From: Methylobacterium sp. FF17
GTDB lineage: Bacteria; Pseudomonadota; Alphaproteobacteria; Rhizobiales; Beijerinckiaceae
Assembly: GCF_025813715.1 (NCBI RefSeq)
Contig: NZ_CP107532.1
Coordinates: 4,932,001 to 4,996,000, forward strand
Length of the DNA stretch: 64,000 bases
Reading direction: 5' to 3'
Shown here piece after piece: positions 49,535-59,274 of this stretch. Positions within the stretch are counted from its first letter, which is position 1; each line of letters begins with the position of its first letter. Below the pieces are notes generated by a model. It worked only from the letters and a program-made list of their open reading frames with translations, did not search any database and was not told the origin of the DNA. The position numbers were made by a program, and so were the translations under genes.

Positions 49535-51262
49535 ATGGCCACCATGCCCCCCCGCGCCGCCCTGCCCCGCGCCGCCTATGCCGACATGTTCGGCCCCACC
49601 ACCGGCGACCGCATCCGGCTCGCCGATACCTCGCTCGTGATCGAGGTCGAGCGCGACCACACCACCTACGGCGAGGAGGTGAAGTTCGGCGGCGGCAAGG
49701 TGATTCGCGATGGAATGGGGCAGTCCCAGGTCACCAACCAGGACGGGGCGGTCGACACCGTCATCACCAACGCGGTGGTCCTCGACCATTGGGGCGTGGT
49801 GAAGTGCGACGTCGGCATCGTGAAGGGCCGCATCGCCAAGCTCGGCAAGGCCGGCAACCCGGATATCCAGCCGGGCGTCGACATCGTCGTCGGCCCCGGC
49901 ACGGAAGTGATCGCGGGTGAAGGCAAGATCCTCACGGCGGGCGGGTTCGACAGCCACATCCACTACATCTGCCCGCAGCAGATCGACGAGGCCCTGTGCT
50001 CCGGCGTCACCACGATGCTGGGCGGCGGCACCGGCCCGGCGCACGGCACCTTCGCCACCACCTGCACGCCCGGCCCCTGGCACCTCGCCCGGATGATCGA
50101 GGCGGCGGAGTCGTTTCCGATGAACCTCGCCTTCGCGGGCAAGGGCAACGCGGCGCGGCCCGAGAGCCTGGTGGAGATGATCCGGGCCGGGGCCTGCGCC
50201 CTCAAGCTGCACGAGGATTGGGGCACCACCCCCGCCGCCATCGACACCTGCCTCACCGTGGCCGACCTCCACGACGTGCAGGTGATGATTCACTCCGACA
50301 CGCTCAACGAATCCGGCTTCGTGGAGGACACGATCCGCGCCTTCGCGGGGCGGACCATCCACGCCTTCCACACCGAGGGCGCGGGCGGCGGCCATGCGCC
50401 GGACATCATCAAGGTGGCGGGCCTCGCCAACGTCCTGCCCTCCTCGACCAACCCCACGCGCCCCTACACGAAGAACACCATCGACGAGCATCTCGACATG
50501 CTGATGGTGTGCCACCACCTCGATCCGGCCATCCCCGAGGACCTCGCCTTCGCGGAGAGCCGCATCCGCCGCGAGACCATCGCGGCCGAGGACATCCTGC
50601 ACGACATCGGCGCCCTCTCGATGATGTCCTCGGACAGCCAGGCCATGGGCCGGGTCGGCGAGGTCGTCATCCGCACCTGGCAGACGGCCGACAAGATGAA
50701 GCGCCAGCGCGGCGCCCTGTCCGGCGACGCCAGCGGCAACGACAACCTGCGTGCCCGCCGCTACGTGGCGAAGTACACCATCAACCCGGCCATCGCGCAC
50801 GGCGTCTCGAAGCACATCGGCTCGGTGGAGCCCGGCAAGCTCGCGGACCTCGTGCTGTGGACGCCCGCCTTCTTCGGCGTGAAGCCCGACCTCGTGATCA
50901 AGGGCGGCGCCATCGCCACCGCGCCGATGGGCGACCCCAACGCCTCGATCCCGACGCCGCAGCCGGTCCATTACCGCCCGATGTTCGGCGCCTACGGCCG
51001 GGTGCCCTTCGCCACCGCGCTGACCTTCGTGTCGAAGGCCGCCATCGAGGATGGCCTCGGCGACAGGCTCGGGCTGCAGAAGCGCCTCGTCGCCGTCGAG
51101 AACGTGCGCGGCGGCATCTCCAAGAAGAGCATGATCCTCAACGACGCCACCCCGAACATCGAGGTCGACCCCGAGACCTACGATGTCCGTGCCGACGGGG
51201 AACTGCTGGTCTGCGAGCCGGCGGATGTGCTGCCGATGGCGCAGCGGTACTTCCTGTTTTGA
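49535..51262 (+). CDS. ureC: Urease alpha (catalytic) subunit
   Basis: A 575-aa nickel hydrolase splitting urea to ammonia and carbamate. Metal ligands are in [14 protein letters not shown] (HxH), the carbamylated Lys in [14 protein letters not shown], and His in [13 protein letters not shown] and [15 protein letters not shown]. The flap Cys/His pair is MVCHHLD. The C-terminal [11 protein letters not shown] is typical. It is four bases from ureAB; length is usual. Confidence 0.97.
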   Translation: MATMPPRAALPRAAYADMFGPTTGDRIRLADTSLVIEVERDHTTYGEEVKFGGGKVIRDGMGQSQVTNQDGAVDTVITNAVVLDHWGVVKCDVGIVKGRIAKLGKAGNPDIQPGVDIVVGPGTEVIAGEGKILTAGGFDSHIHYICPQQIDEALCSGVTTMLGGGTGPAHGTFATTCTPGPWHLARMIEAAESFPMNLAFAGKGNAARPESLVEMIRAGACALKLHEDWGTTPAAIDTCLTVADLHDVQVMIHSDTLNESGFVEDTIRAFAGRTIHAFHTEGAGGGHAPDIIKVAGLANVLPSSTNPTRPYTKNTIDEHLDMLMVCHHLDPAIPEDLAFAESRIRRETIAAEDILHDIGALSMMSSDSQAMGRVGEVVIRTWQTADKMKRQRGALSGDASGNDNLRARRYVAKYTINPAIAHGVSKHIGSVEPGKLADLVLWTPAFFGVKPDLVIKGGAIATAPMGDPNASIPTPQPVHYRPMFGAYGRVPFATALTFVSKAAIEDGLGDRLGLQKRLVAVENVRGGISKKSMILNDATPNIEVDPETYDVRADGELLVCEPADVLPMAQRYFLF

Positions 51263-51422
51263 GCCAAAGCACTGCGTTGGGGTGTGGGGCTCCGCGGCAC
51301 CCTGCCCGTGCAATGCGGCGCGGCTCCTGAACGAGGATTTTGACCCTGCCACATCGAACCCGGATTCCCATGACGCCATCGCTCCGCCGCGTGAAACGAG
51401 GCGCCACTCTGTCTTCGCAACC
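51263..51422. other. Unusual 160-base gap inside the urease operon
   Basis: The space between ureC and ureE is longer than the other gaps in this operon (4, 10 or overlap). It holds no gene. No promoter consensus was found. The minus strand is open here but shows no recognised protein. Confidence 0.4.
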
Positions 51423-51965
51423 ATGATCCGCGCGACGAAAGTCCTGCGCCGCGACGCGCTGGCGGGTGAGATCGTCGACCGCATCGTCCTCGACCACGGC
51501 GATCGGCATCGCCGGCGCATGGCGATGCGCACCGTGGGCGGCCTGTCGTTCCTGCTCGATCTGCCCGAGCCGACGGTCCTCGACGACGGCGACGCCCTGG
51601 TGCTGCAGGATGGGCGGCTGGTCTGGGTCGAGGCCGCGCCCGAACCGCTGCTGGAGATCCGCGCGCCCGACGACCGCGCCCTCAAGCGCCTGATCTGGCA
51701 CATCGGCAACCGGCACATCCCGGCCGAGATCGGCGCGGACGCGGTCTATATCGGTTTCGACCACGTGCTCGCCGAGATGGTGCGGGGTCTGGGCGGCAGC
51801 GCCGAGGCGGTGGAGCGTCCGTTCCGGCCCGAGGGCGGCGCCTATGCGGGCGAGGCCGCCGGGCACCACCACCACGGCCATCACCACCACGACCACGACG
51901 ATCACCACCACGGCGGTCATCATCACGGCGGTCACCATCACGACTTGCCGCCTGCCCATGATTGA
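51423..51965 (+). CDS. ureE: Urease accessory protein UreE (nickel metallochaperone)
   Basis: A 180-aa nickel carrier. The N-terminal peptide-binding domain ([20 protein letters not shown]) and the C-terminal metal domain ([29 protein letters not shown]) are normal. Residues about 147 to 175 form a very His-rich tail of repeated HHH, HD and HHGG units, which can bind several nickel ions. ATG 51423 gives the family start. It overlaps ureF by eight bases. Confidence 0.93.
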   Translation: MIRATKVLRRDALAGEIVDRIVLDHGDRHRRRMAMRTVGGLSFLLDLPEPTVLDDGDALVLQDGRLVWVEAAPEPLLEIRAPDDRALKRLIWHIGNRHIPAEIGADAVYIGFDHVLAEMVRGLGGSAEAVERPFRPEGGAYAGEAAGHHHHGHHHHDHDDHHHGGHHHGGHHHDLPPAHD

Positions 51966-52632
51966 GGTCCTGCGCCTGATGGCATGGCTGTGGCCGGGCT
52001 ATCCGGTGGGCGCCTATGCCTATTCGCACGGGCTCGAGGGGGCGGTGGAGAGCGGCGATGTCGGCGACGAGGCCTCGCTGACGGACTGGCTGGCCGACGT
52101 GCTCGAACGCGGATCGGGCCGCAACGACCTCATCCTCTTGGCGCACGCCCATGCGGCGGCGCTGGCGGGGGATGCCGTCGCGCTCGCCGAACTCAACGAC
52201 CTCGCCCTGGCGCTGGCCCCCTCGCGCGAACTCCACCTGGAAACGAGCCAGCAGGGGCGCAGCTTCCTCGACGCCACCGTGGCGGCCTGGGGCGCGCCGG
52301 GCCTCGACCGCCTCGCCGCCACCCTCGACGCGGCCGTGGCCTACCCGGTCGCAGTCGGCCTCGCGGCCGGCGCCCACCGGATGGCGCGCGCGCCGGTGCT
52401 GGCCGGCTTCGGCCTCGCCTTCCTGCAGAACCTCGTCTCGGCGGCCCTGCGCTGCGCACCCATCGGCCAGAGCGCCGGCACGCGGATCATCGCCGCCCTC
52501 ACGCCACGGGTGACGGCGCTGGCCGCCACGATCCCGGCGCTGACCCTCGACGATCTCGGCAGCGCCACGTTCCGCCTCGACCTCGGCTCGTTCCGGCACG
52601 AGACCCAGTATTCCCGGATTTTTCGCTCTTGA
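51958..52632 (+). CDS. ureF: Urease accessory protein UreF
   Basis: A 224-aa helical chaperone that couples UreG GTP hydrolysis to nickel delivery. Markers are [47 protein letters not shown] and the C-terminal [21 protein letters not shown] 51958 lies in the end of ureE; the frame upstream only shadows its His tail. Confidence 0.93.
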   Translation: MIEVLRLMAWLWPGYPVGAYAYSHGLEGAVESGDVGDEASLTDWLADVLERGSGRNDLILLAHAHAAALAGDAVALAELNDLALALAPSRELHLETSQQGRSFLDATVAAWGAPGLDRLAATLDAAVAYPVAVGLAAGAHRMARAPVLAGFGLAFLQNLVSAALRCAPIGQSAGTRIIAALTPRVTALAATIPALTLDDLGSATFRLDLGSFRHETQYSRIFRS

Positions 52633-52642
52633 GGAGCCTGCG

Positions 52643-53257
52643 ATGACCTCCCCCAACGGCCCGCTCCGCGTCGGCATCGGTGGCCCCGTGGGCTCCGGCA
52701 AGACCGCGCTGATGGAGCAGCTCTGCAAGCGGTTCCGCGAGACCTACGAGATCTGCGCGATCACCAACGACATCTACACCAAGGAGGATGCCCGCCTCCT
52801 CACCGTGGCCGGGGCGCTTCCCGAAGAGCGGATCATGGGTGTCGAGACGGGGGGCTGCCCGCACACCGCGATCCGCGAGGACGCCTCGATCAACCTCGCG
52901 GCGGTGGCCGAGATGCGCCGGCGTTTCCCGAAGCTCGACCTCATCCTGATCGAGTCCGGGGGCGACAACCTCGCGGCGACCTTCTCGCCGGAGCTTGCCG
53001 ACATCACCCTCTACGTCATCGATGTCGCGGGCGGCGAGAAGATCCCCCGGAAGGGGGGCCCCGGCATTACCCGCTCGGACCTCCTCATCGTCAACAAGAC
53101 CGACCTCGCCCCCCTGGTGGGCGCCGATCTCGACATCATGGAATCCGACACGAAGCGCATGCGCGGCGCCCGCCCCTACGTGTTCGCCTCGCTGCGGGAG
53201 GGCCACGGGGCCGACGCCATCGCGCGCTTCGTGGTGGAGGCCGGCGGGCTGGGCTGA
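52643..53257 (+). CDS. ureG: Urease accessory GTPase UreG
   Basis: A 204-aa SIMIBI GTPase for nickel insertion. The P-loop is [16 protein letters not shown], the metal-binding CPH motif is in [15 protein letters not shown], then [19 protein letters not shown] and [16 protein letters not shown]. The gene follows ureF by 10 bases and has a good GAGG ribosome-binding site (ttgaggagcctgcg). Confidence 0.96.
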   Translation: MTSPNGPLRVGIGGPVGSGKTALMEQLCKRFRETYEICAITNDIYTKEDARLLTVAGALPEERIMGVETGGCPHTAIREDASINLAAVAEMRRRFPKLDLILIESGGDNLAATFSPELADITLYVIDVAGGEKIPRKGGPGITRSDLLIVNKTDLAPLVGADLDIMESDTKRMRGARPYVFASLREGHGADAIARFVVEAGGLG

Positions 53258-53328
53258 TCCCCCGTTCGCACGGATCACGACCGAGGGGGGATCCTGTCCC
53301 CGGTTCGATTCGCCGGAGACGGGATCAG
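53254..53328. terminator. Double inverted repeat between convergent ureG and tetR
   Basis: GATCCCCC (53254..53261) pairs with GGGGGATC (53286..53293). A second stem pairs 53290..53303 with about 53315..53328 (gatcctgtccccgg with ccggagacgggatc, two mismatches). Both lie between the ends of convergent genes and overlap the regulator's stop, so termination for either direction is plausible. No T run. Confidence 0.5.
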
Positions 53329-53867
53329 CGCGTGACGGAGGCCTGCGCGGCCTGGAGCAGATCCGTCGCCAGGGCCTCGTCGTTGACCGCACGGGCCAGG
53401 ACGACGGCACCCACGAGCGTCGACAGCGTCGCCAGCGAACGCTGCCGGCGGCGCTCACGCGAAGCCTTGGGCGTCAGGTCCGCCAGGATGGAGGCCAGAT
53501 GCTCGACGGCATGGCTGAAGCGCGTCCGGACCGGGCTGTCGGCCGGTTCCCGCGAGACGTCGTTCGCCAGGGCCGCCAGGGGGCACCCCTTGCCCGGCGA
53601 CTGGACGTGTCCGGACGAGAGATAGTTCGCGATGATGGTGTCCACTGCACCGCGCCGGTCCTCGGCGACGGCGGAATCGAACGCCTCGGCCACCAGGGCG
53701 TCCTTGTTGGCGAACTGCCCGTAGAACCCGCCATGGGTGAGGCCGGCGGACGCCATGATGTCCGCCACACCGACGCCATGGAGACCACGCTCCCGGAACA
53801 GGGACGCGGCGACCTCGACGACGCGCTGACGGTTCAGCCTGGCCTGCTCCTGCGAAACTCTCGGCAT
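53325..53867 (-). CDS. TetR-family regulator, probably of the RND pump
   Basis: A 180-aa TetR/AcrR-family repressor. The DNA-binding part is RQRVVEVAASLFRERGLHGV, GVADIMASAGLTHGGFYGQF, ANKDALVAEAFD, typical of the subgroup with HGGFYGHF-like recognition. The C-terminal domain contains SPGKGCPLAALANDVSREP. ATG 53867 is preferred because of GAAGGA eight bases before. It lies 218 bases downstream of the efflux genes on the same strand and probably controls them. Confidence 0.8.
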   Translation of the reverse strand: MPRVSQEQARLNRQRVVEVAASLFRERGLHGVGVADIMASAGLTHGGFYGQFANKDALVAEAFDSAVAEDRRGAVDTIIANYLSSGHVQSPGKGCPLAALANDVSREPADSPVRTRFSHAVEHLASILADLTPKASRERRRQRSLATLSTLVGAVVLARAVNDEALATDLLQAAQASVTR

Positions 53868-54085
53868 TCCCGGATCCTTCGGCGTTCTGGGTCCCACTAT
53901 AAATGCGTCGCGTCATCCAAAGAAGGGCGGGCCCGGCGGTGTTCCCGCGCGTCCGGCGCATGAGGACAATCGACCGGCCCGCGCGAGGGGGCAGGAGCGC
54001 GGGCCGGTCGTCGTACCGCACGCTCCGTTGCGGAGCGCGCGATCCTGCGGACCCCGGAGCGGGGCCGTGCGTCGTTCCGCCCGCG

Positions 54086-57000
54086 TCAGGGGCCGGCCGG
54101 GAGCGGCATCCCGCCGGTGTCCGGCGCAACGGCCCCTCCCCTCGGGGCCCGTGCCACCCGGAACCACAGGGCATAGAGTGCCGGCAGGAAGAGCAGCGTC
54201 AGCAGGGTGCCCACGCCGACCCCGCCGATGAGCACGTAGGCCAGCGCCCCCCAGAACACCGAGTGGGTGAGCGGAATGAAGGCCAGCATCGCGGCGGCGG
54301 CCGTCAGGATGACGGGGCGCGCCCGGCGCACCGTCGATTCCACGATGGCGTCGTAGTCGGACAGGCCCGCTTCCCGGTCGTGGTGGATCTGATCCACCAG
54401 GATCAGGGTGTTGCGCATCAGGATGCCCGACAGGGCAATGAGGCCGAGGATCGCGTTGAAGCCGAAGGGCTGGTTGAAGATCAGCAGGGTCGGCGCGGCC
54501 CCGACGAGGCCGAGCGGGGCGGTGGCGAACACCATGAACATGGTGGTGAATGAGCGCACCTGGATCATGATGACGGTCAGCGTCACGATCAGCATCAGCG
54601 GGAAGACCGCGACCAGCGACATCATCGCCTTGGCGCTCTCCTCCACCGCGCCGGCGGTGTCGATGCGATAGCCCGGCGGGAGCTTCGCCTTGATCGGGTC
54701 GAGGAGCGGCAGCACCTCGGCGTGGATGTCCGGCGGCTGACGGCCGTCGCGCACGTCACCCTGCACCCGGATGTAGGTTTCCCGGTTGTAGCGCTTCAGC
54801 ACCGCGTCCTCGCTGGTGCTCTCCAGCCGTGCCACCTGGGAGACCGGCACCTGGCGCCCGTCCTTCGTCGCCAGCGTCAGGTCGCCGATCTCGCCGAGCG
54901 AGCGTCGCTCTGGGCCGGGGCTGCGCAGCAGCACGTCGACGGAGCGCAGGTTCTCGCGCACCTGGGTGGCGGGCGTGCCGTTGAGGTAGCTCTGCAGTTG
55001 CTGTCCGGCTTCCTTCGGGGTCAGGCCGATCAGGCGCAGGCGCTCCTGGTCGAGGGCGAGGCGCAGGCTCGGCGTCCTGTTGCCCCAGTCGAGGTGGACG
55101 AGGCGCATGTTGGGGTTGGCGGCCATGACCTCCCGAACCTCGGCGGCGAGCCCGCGGATGACGTCGAGGTCGGGTCCGACCACCCGGAAGGCCACGGGAA
55201 AGCGGATCGGCGGGCCGAACACGATCTGCAGCACGCGCACGCGGGCCTCGGGGAAGCGGCCCGCGTCGACGAGCTTGCGGACCTTGACCCTCAGGGCGTC
55301 GCGGGCATGGGCGTCGGCCGTCTGCACGACGATCTGCGCGAAGGCGGGGTCGGGCAGCTCGGGGTCGAAGGAGAGCACGAAGCGCGGCATGCCCTGGCCG
55401 ATGTAACTCGTGATCTCGCCCGCCTCGGGCAGGTCCCGCAATGCGGATTCGACCTTCCGGACGCTGGCCTCCGTGGTGGCGAAGGCGGATCCGGTCGGCA
55501 GCGTCACCTCGACGATGAGCTCGGACCGCTCGGAATTCGGGAAGAACTGCTGCTCGACCTTGCTCATGGCGACCACGGCACCCGCGAACAGGGCCACGAT
55601 GATGCCGGCGGCCATCCACTTGTGGTCGACCGACATCCGCACGATGCGGCGCAGGCGCTGGTAGTTCTTGGTGGCGTAGATCGCCTCGTGGCCGCCCTCG
55701 ACCCGGCGGATGTTCGGTAGGAGCTTGACGCCGAGATAGGGCGTGAAGGTCACGGCCACGATCCACGAGATGATCAGCGAGAACGAGACCACCCAGAAGA
55801 TGTTGCCGGCATACTCGCCCGCCGTGGAGGCGGCGAAGCCCACGGGGAGGAAGCCCGCGATGGTCACGAGGGTGCCGGTGAGCATCGGCGCGGCGGTGGC
55901 GCTCCAGGCATAGGTCGCCGCCTCGATCCGGTCGGCCCCCTCCTCCATGCGCACCACCATCATCTCGATGGCGATGATGGCGTCGTCGACGAGGAGCCCC
56001 AGCGAGATGATGAGGGCCCCGAGCGTGATCCGGTCGAAGTCGCGGCCGGTGACCATCATCACCACGAACACCGCCGAGAGGGTGAGCGGCACGGCGAGCG
56101 CCACCACGATGCCGACCCGGAAGCCGAGCGCCACCAGGGACACGACGATCACCACCGCCAGCGCGGTGAAGAACTTCACCATGAACTCGTGGATGGCCTC
56201 CTCGATGACCTTGGCCTGGTCGGTGATCTTGGTGAACGCGATGCCGGTGGGCATCTCGTGATGGATCGCCACCTCCTCGGCGTTCAGGGCCGCGCCGAGG
56301 GTCAGGCCGTTGAAGCCGGGCTTCATCACGAGGCCGAGCATCAGGGCGGCCTCGCCGTCGTTGCGGATCGCGAAGGTCCCGGGGTCCTCGTAGCCGCGCT
56401 TCACCTCGGCGATGTCGCCGAGCTTGAGGCTGCGGTCGCCGGCCGCCACCGGCAGGTTGCGGATCGCGTCGAGCCCGTCGATGGCGCCGTCGAGGCGCAG
56501 GTACACGCGCGGCCCCGCCGATTCCACGAAGCCGGCCGGCGTCACGTCGTTCTGGTTGGCCAGCGAGGCCAGGAGTTGCTGCCCCGTGATGCCCAGGGTC
56601 GCGAGGCGCTGGTAGGAGATCTCGACGAAGATCTTCTGGGCCTGCTCGCCCAGGATGTTGATCTTCTCGACGCCGGGCACGCGCAGCAGGCGCTGGCGCA
56701 GGTCCTCGGCGCGCAGCACGAGGTGGCGGTGCGGAAGGCCCTTGGCCTGGAGCGCGTAGAGGGCGAAGTAGATGTCCGAGAATTCGTCGTTGAACAGCGG
56801 TCCCATCACCCCGCGCGGCAGGCTGGAGGCCTGGTCGGAGAGCTTCTTGCGGGCCTGATAGAACTCCCCCTGCAGCTTGGCCGGCGGCATGTTGTCCCTG
56901 AACATCAGCTTCATCAGCATCAGTCCGGGCCGGACCGTGGTCTCGACGCGGTCGTAGTGGACGAGCTCCTGCAGGCGCTTCTCCAGCGGGTCGGCGACCT

Positions 57001-57193
57001 GTCGCTGCACCTCCTCGGCGGTCGCCCCGGGCCAGGCGGCCGAGACGGTCATCGCCTTGACGGTGAAGGCCGGATCCTCGGCGCGTCCGAGCTTCTCGAA
57101 GGCGAAGAAGCCCGCACCCGTGAGCGCGAGGAGGAGGAAGAGCGTGACGGCCCGCTCGCGGACCGCCAGGGCGGACAGGTTGAAGCCGGTCAT
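54086..57193 (-). CDS. RND efflux transporter, inner-membrane pump subunit
   Basis: A 1035-aa AcrB/MexF-type proton-driven pump. Twelve helices are arranged in the usual 1+5+1+5 pattern; the first is LSALAVRERAVTLFLLLALT. The proton-relay helix has LGLLVDDAIIAIEMMVVRME, which is the conserved region with two Asp. It most resembles the HAE-1-like group with a short C-terminus. It overlaps the adaptor gene by four bases. No outer-membrane factor gene is present in the window, so the pump must use one encoded elsewhere. Confidence 0.93.
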   Translation of the reverse strand: MTGFNLSALAVRERAVTLFLLLALTGAGFFAFEKLGRAEDPAFTVKAMTVSAAWPGATAEEVQRQVADPLEKRLQELVHYDRVETTVRPGLMLMKLMFRDNMPPAKLQGEFYQARKKLSDQASSLPRGVMGPLFNDEFSDIYFALYALQAKGLPHRHLVLRAEDLRQRLLRVPGVEKINILGEQAQKIFVEISYQRLATLGITGQQLLASLANQNDVTPAGFVESAGPRVYLRLDGAIDGLDAIRNLPVAAGDRSLKLGDIAEVKRGYEDPGTFAIRNDGEAALMLGLVMKPGFNGLTLGAALNAEEVAIHHEMPTGIAFTKITDQAKVIEEAIHEFMVKFFTALAVVIVVSLVALGFRVGIVVALAVPLTLSAVFVVMMVTGRDFDRITLGALIISLGLLVDDAIIAIEMMVVRMEEGADRIEAATYAWSATAAPMLTGTLVTIAGFLPVGFAASTAGEYAGNIFWVVSFSLIISWIVAVTFTPYLGVKLLPNIRRVEGGHEAIYATKNYQRLRRIVRMSVDHKWMAAGIIVALFAGAVVAMSKVEQQFFPNSERSELIVEVTLPTGSAFATTEASVRKVESALRDLPEAGEITSYIGQGMPRFVLSFDPELPDPAFAQIVVQTADAHARDALRVKVRKLVDAGRFPEARVRVLQIVFGPPIRFPVAFRVVGPDLDVIRGLAAEVREVMAANPNMRLVHLDWGNRTPSLRLALDQERLRLIGLTPKEAGQQLQSYLNGTPATQVRENLRSVDVLLRSPGPERRSLGEIGDLTLATKDGRQVPVSQVARLESTSEDAVLKRYNRETYIRVQGDVRDGRQPPDIHAEVLPLLDPIKAKLPPGYRIDTAGAVEESAKAMMSLVAVFPLMLIVTLTVIMIQVRSFTTMFMVFATAPLGLVGAAPTLLIFNQPFGFNAILGLIALSGILMRNTLILVDQIHHDREAGLSDYDAIVESTVRRARPVILTAAAAMLAFIPLTHSVFWGALAYVLIGGVGVGTLLTLLFLPALYALWFRVARAPRGGAVAPDTGGMPLPAGP

Positions 57194-58275
57194 CGGGCCA
57201 CGCCCGTCATGCTGGCGGGGGCCAGGCGCACGCTCTGGCCGGCCTTGAGGAGGTGGGCGCCGAGCGACACGATCCGGTCGCCGGGGTTGAGCCCGGTGGC
57301 GACCTCCGCGCTCTCCTCCGACAGGCGGACGATGGCGACGGGCTGGGCCGTGACGGTTCCCGTGGCGGTGTCGAAGCGCCAGACCGCAGAGCCGGAGCCC
57401 GGGTCGAACAGGGCCCCGAGCGGCACCGAAACGCCCGAGGCATGCCCGGCCTCCGTGGACTTGAGCCTGAGCGTCACCGTCGCGCCCAGCGGCGCCCCCT
57501 CGCCGGCTTCCGAGAGGATGTAGCGTGCCCGGTAGGTGCGGGTGGCGGGGTCGGCGGTGGCGGAGAGCTCGCGCAGGCGCGCCGGATAGGTCGCCTCGCC
57601 CTCGGCATAGAGCGTGGCCGAGGCCTCGCCCCGCGCGAGGCGCCGGCTCGCCTCGGGCAGGAACACCTCCGCCTCGCGGGCGCCGTCACGGGCGAGCTTG
57701 ACCACGGTCTGCCCGGCCGCGACCACCTGGCCGGGCTCGGACGGCACCTCCATCACGACGCCGTCGGCATCGGCCCGAAGCTCGGAATAGCCGGCCTGGT
57801 TCTCGATCTGGCTCGCCTGGGCCTCGGCGTTGTTGAACTGGGCGATGGCGGCATCGGCCGCGCCCCTGTTCTGGTCGTAGGTCTGCTTCGAGGTCCAACC
57901 GTCCGAGACGAGCTTGCGGCTGCGCTCCTCGTCGGCCCTGGCCCTGATCATCTGCGCACGGGCGGCCTCGACGGAGGCCCGGGCCGCGTTGAGGGCCAGC
58001 GTGAAGTCCGTCCGGTCGAGGCGCATCAGGGGCTGGCCGCGCGTCACCCGGTCCCCCGGATCGACGAGGCGCTCCAGGATCTTGCCGCCGACGCGAAAGC
58101 CGAGGTTGCTCTCGGTACGGGCCCGGACCACGCCCGTGTAGCGGCTGACGCCCCCTACCCCCGGGGCCACCGCGACGGTCTGGACCAGGGGCGGCTCCGG
58201 CGTCACCGCCGTCTCGGCCGGCGAGCAGGCCGCGAGGGCCAGGCCCGTGAGACCGATCACCCATCTCGTATCCAT
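57190..58275 (-). CDS. RND efflux periplasmic adaptor lipoprotein
   Basis: A 361-aa membrane fusion protein. The signal ends in a lipobox (MDTRWVIGLTGLALAACSPA, Cys 17), followed by barrel-sandwich and coiled-coil hairpin (RASVEAARAQMIRARADEER), lipoyl (GVVMEVPSEPGQVVAAGQTV) and beta-barrel domains. The ATG at 58275 is 4-base coupled to the pump. Together with the pump and an unlinked TolC-like protein it exports drugs or toxic compounds. Confidence 0.92.
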   Translation of the reverse strand: MDTRWVIGLTGLALAACSPAETAVTPEPPLVQTVAVAPGVGGVSRYTGVVRARTESNLGFRVGGKILERLVDPGDRVTRGQPLMRLDRTDFTLALNAARASVEAARAQMIRARADEERSRKLVSDGWTSKQTYDQNRGAADAAIAQFNNAEAQASQIENQAGYSELRADADGVVMEVPSEPGQVVAAGQTVVKLARDGAREAEVFLPEASRRLARGEASATLYAEGEATYPARLRELSATADPATRTYRARYILSEAGEGAPLGATVTLRLKSTEAGHASGVSVPLGALFDPGSGSAVWRFDTATGTVTAQPVAIVRLSEESAEVATGLNPGDRIVSLGAHLLKAGQSVRLAPASMTGVAR

Positions 58276-58305
58276 CGCCCGACTCCCTGTCCCGCCTCAA
58301 GCGAT

Positions 58306-58331
58306 CTAATATGATGATCAACATCTATTAG
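58306..58331. promoter_or_regulatory. Imperfect palindrome upstream of the RND operon (likely TetR operator)
   Basis: The AT-rich sequence ctaatatgatg-atca-acatctattag has CTAATA/TATTAG ends and GATG/CATC inner arms with one offset. It is 31 bases before the adaptor start. TetR/AcrR operators of this type overlap pump promoters, and the adjacent TetR gene is the obvious candidate regulator. Confidence 0.55.
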
Positions 58332-58533
58332 GGCGGGAGGAGGCCGTCAATGGTTCTTCGTTCGAGGCGTGACCATCGCCCCTTCCGCGAGGGGATTCCC
58401 GGTCCCCGGGCGACGGGTACCAGGCATCATGCAGGTTGCGAGGGATGTCCCGGCGCAGGCGCAGGGGCCCTCATGCGACCGGTCTTCTCAGGAGAATCAC
58501 GAGCGGTCGCGCGGTCCACGACGGGACCGGTCC

Positions 58534-59274
58534 TCAGATTCCCGCGTACCAGGGGAAGCCGAGTTCGGCGACCATGCTGCCGCGTCCCTTGCCCAGGCCG
58601 TCGACGCGGTCGACCGCCTCGATGGCGCTGACGTATTTCAGGCTCTTGTAGCCGAGCTGGCGCTCCACCCGCAGGCGGACGGGGGCACCGTGCGCCACCG
58701 GCAGGTCGCCGCCGTTCATGCCGTAGGCGAGGATCGTCTGCGCGTGGAGGGCGTCGAAGAGGTCGTAGCTGTCCCACCAGCCGTCGACGCTGCGGATGAC
58801 GATGAAGCGGGCCTCGGGCTCGAGACCCACATGCGCCAGGAGGTGCGCCAGCGGCACGCCGGTCCAGCCGCCGATGGCCGACCAGCCCTGCTCGCAGGCA
58901 TGCAGCGTGATCTGCGAGCGCGCCGGCATCGCCCTGAGGTCGGCCAGCGAGAAAGCCCCCGGCCGCGCCACGAGTCCGCTGACGGGCAGCTTCCAGTCGG
59001 CGAAGCCCAGCGCCTTCGAGCGCCGGTAGCCGGCGTCGTCCGGGTCCGTGGTGTTGATGGTCGGGAACACCGCCGAGATGGATTCCGGACCGAACTCGCG
59101 CACCAGGGGCTGGCGGCGCTGGAGCCAGCGCTGGACCGCGAAGGTGAGGCCGTTGCTCCAGTCGTAGGGGGTGGCGAGGTGTGACAGGGCCGGGGCCTCG
59201 CAGCCGCCGAGCCAGCCGGTGCCGAGGAGCGTGCCCGAGCCGATGAGGAGGCGGCGGCGCGAGAGGTCACGCAT
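58534..59274 (-). CDS. Molybdopterin-dependent oxidoreductase (sulfite oxidase/MsrP fold)
   Basis: A 246-aa protein of the sulfite-oxidase superfamily. It has a twin-arginine signal (LSRRRLLIGSGTLLGTGWLG) ending in a possible lipobox (LGGC). The Mo-coordinating Cys is in TLHACEQGWSAIGGWTGVPL, and RLRVERQLGYKSLKYVSAIE is a typical late segment. It overlaps the cytochrome b gene by eight bases, so the cytochrome probably exchanges electrons with it as MsrQ does for MsrP. Substrate unknown; sulfite, methionine sulfoxide or other sulfur compounds are possible. Confidence 0.85.
   Translation of the reverse strand: MRDLSRRRLLIGSGTLLGTGWLGGCEAPALSHLATPYDWSNGLTFAVQRWLQRRQPLVREFGPESISAVFPTINTTDPDDAGYRRSKALGFADWKLPVSGLVARPGAFSLADLRAMPARSQITLHACEQGWSAIGGWTGVPLAHLLAHVGLEPEARFIVIRSVDGWWDSYDLFDALHAQTILAYGMNGGDLPVAHGAPVRLRVERQLGYKSLKYVSAIEAVDRVDGLGKGRGSMVAELGFPWYAGI

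Noticed and set aside
51263-51422. Possible small gene in the ureC-ureE gap
   Set aside because: Neither strand has a frame with start, ribosome-binding site and plausible composition; the open minus-strand frame is low in hydrophobic pattern.
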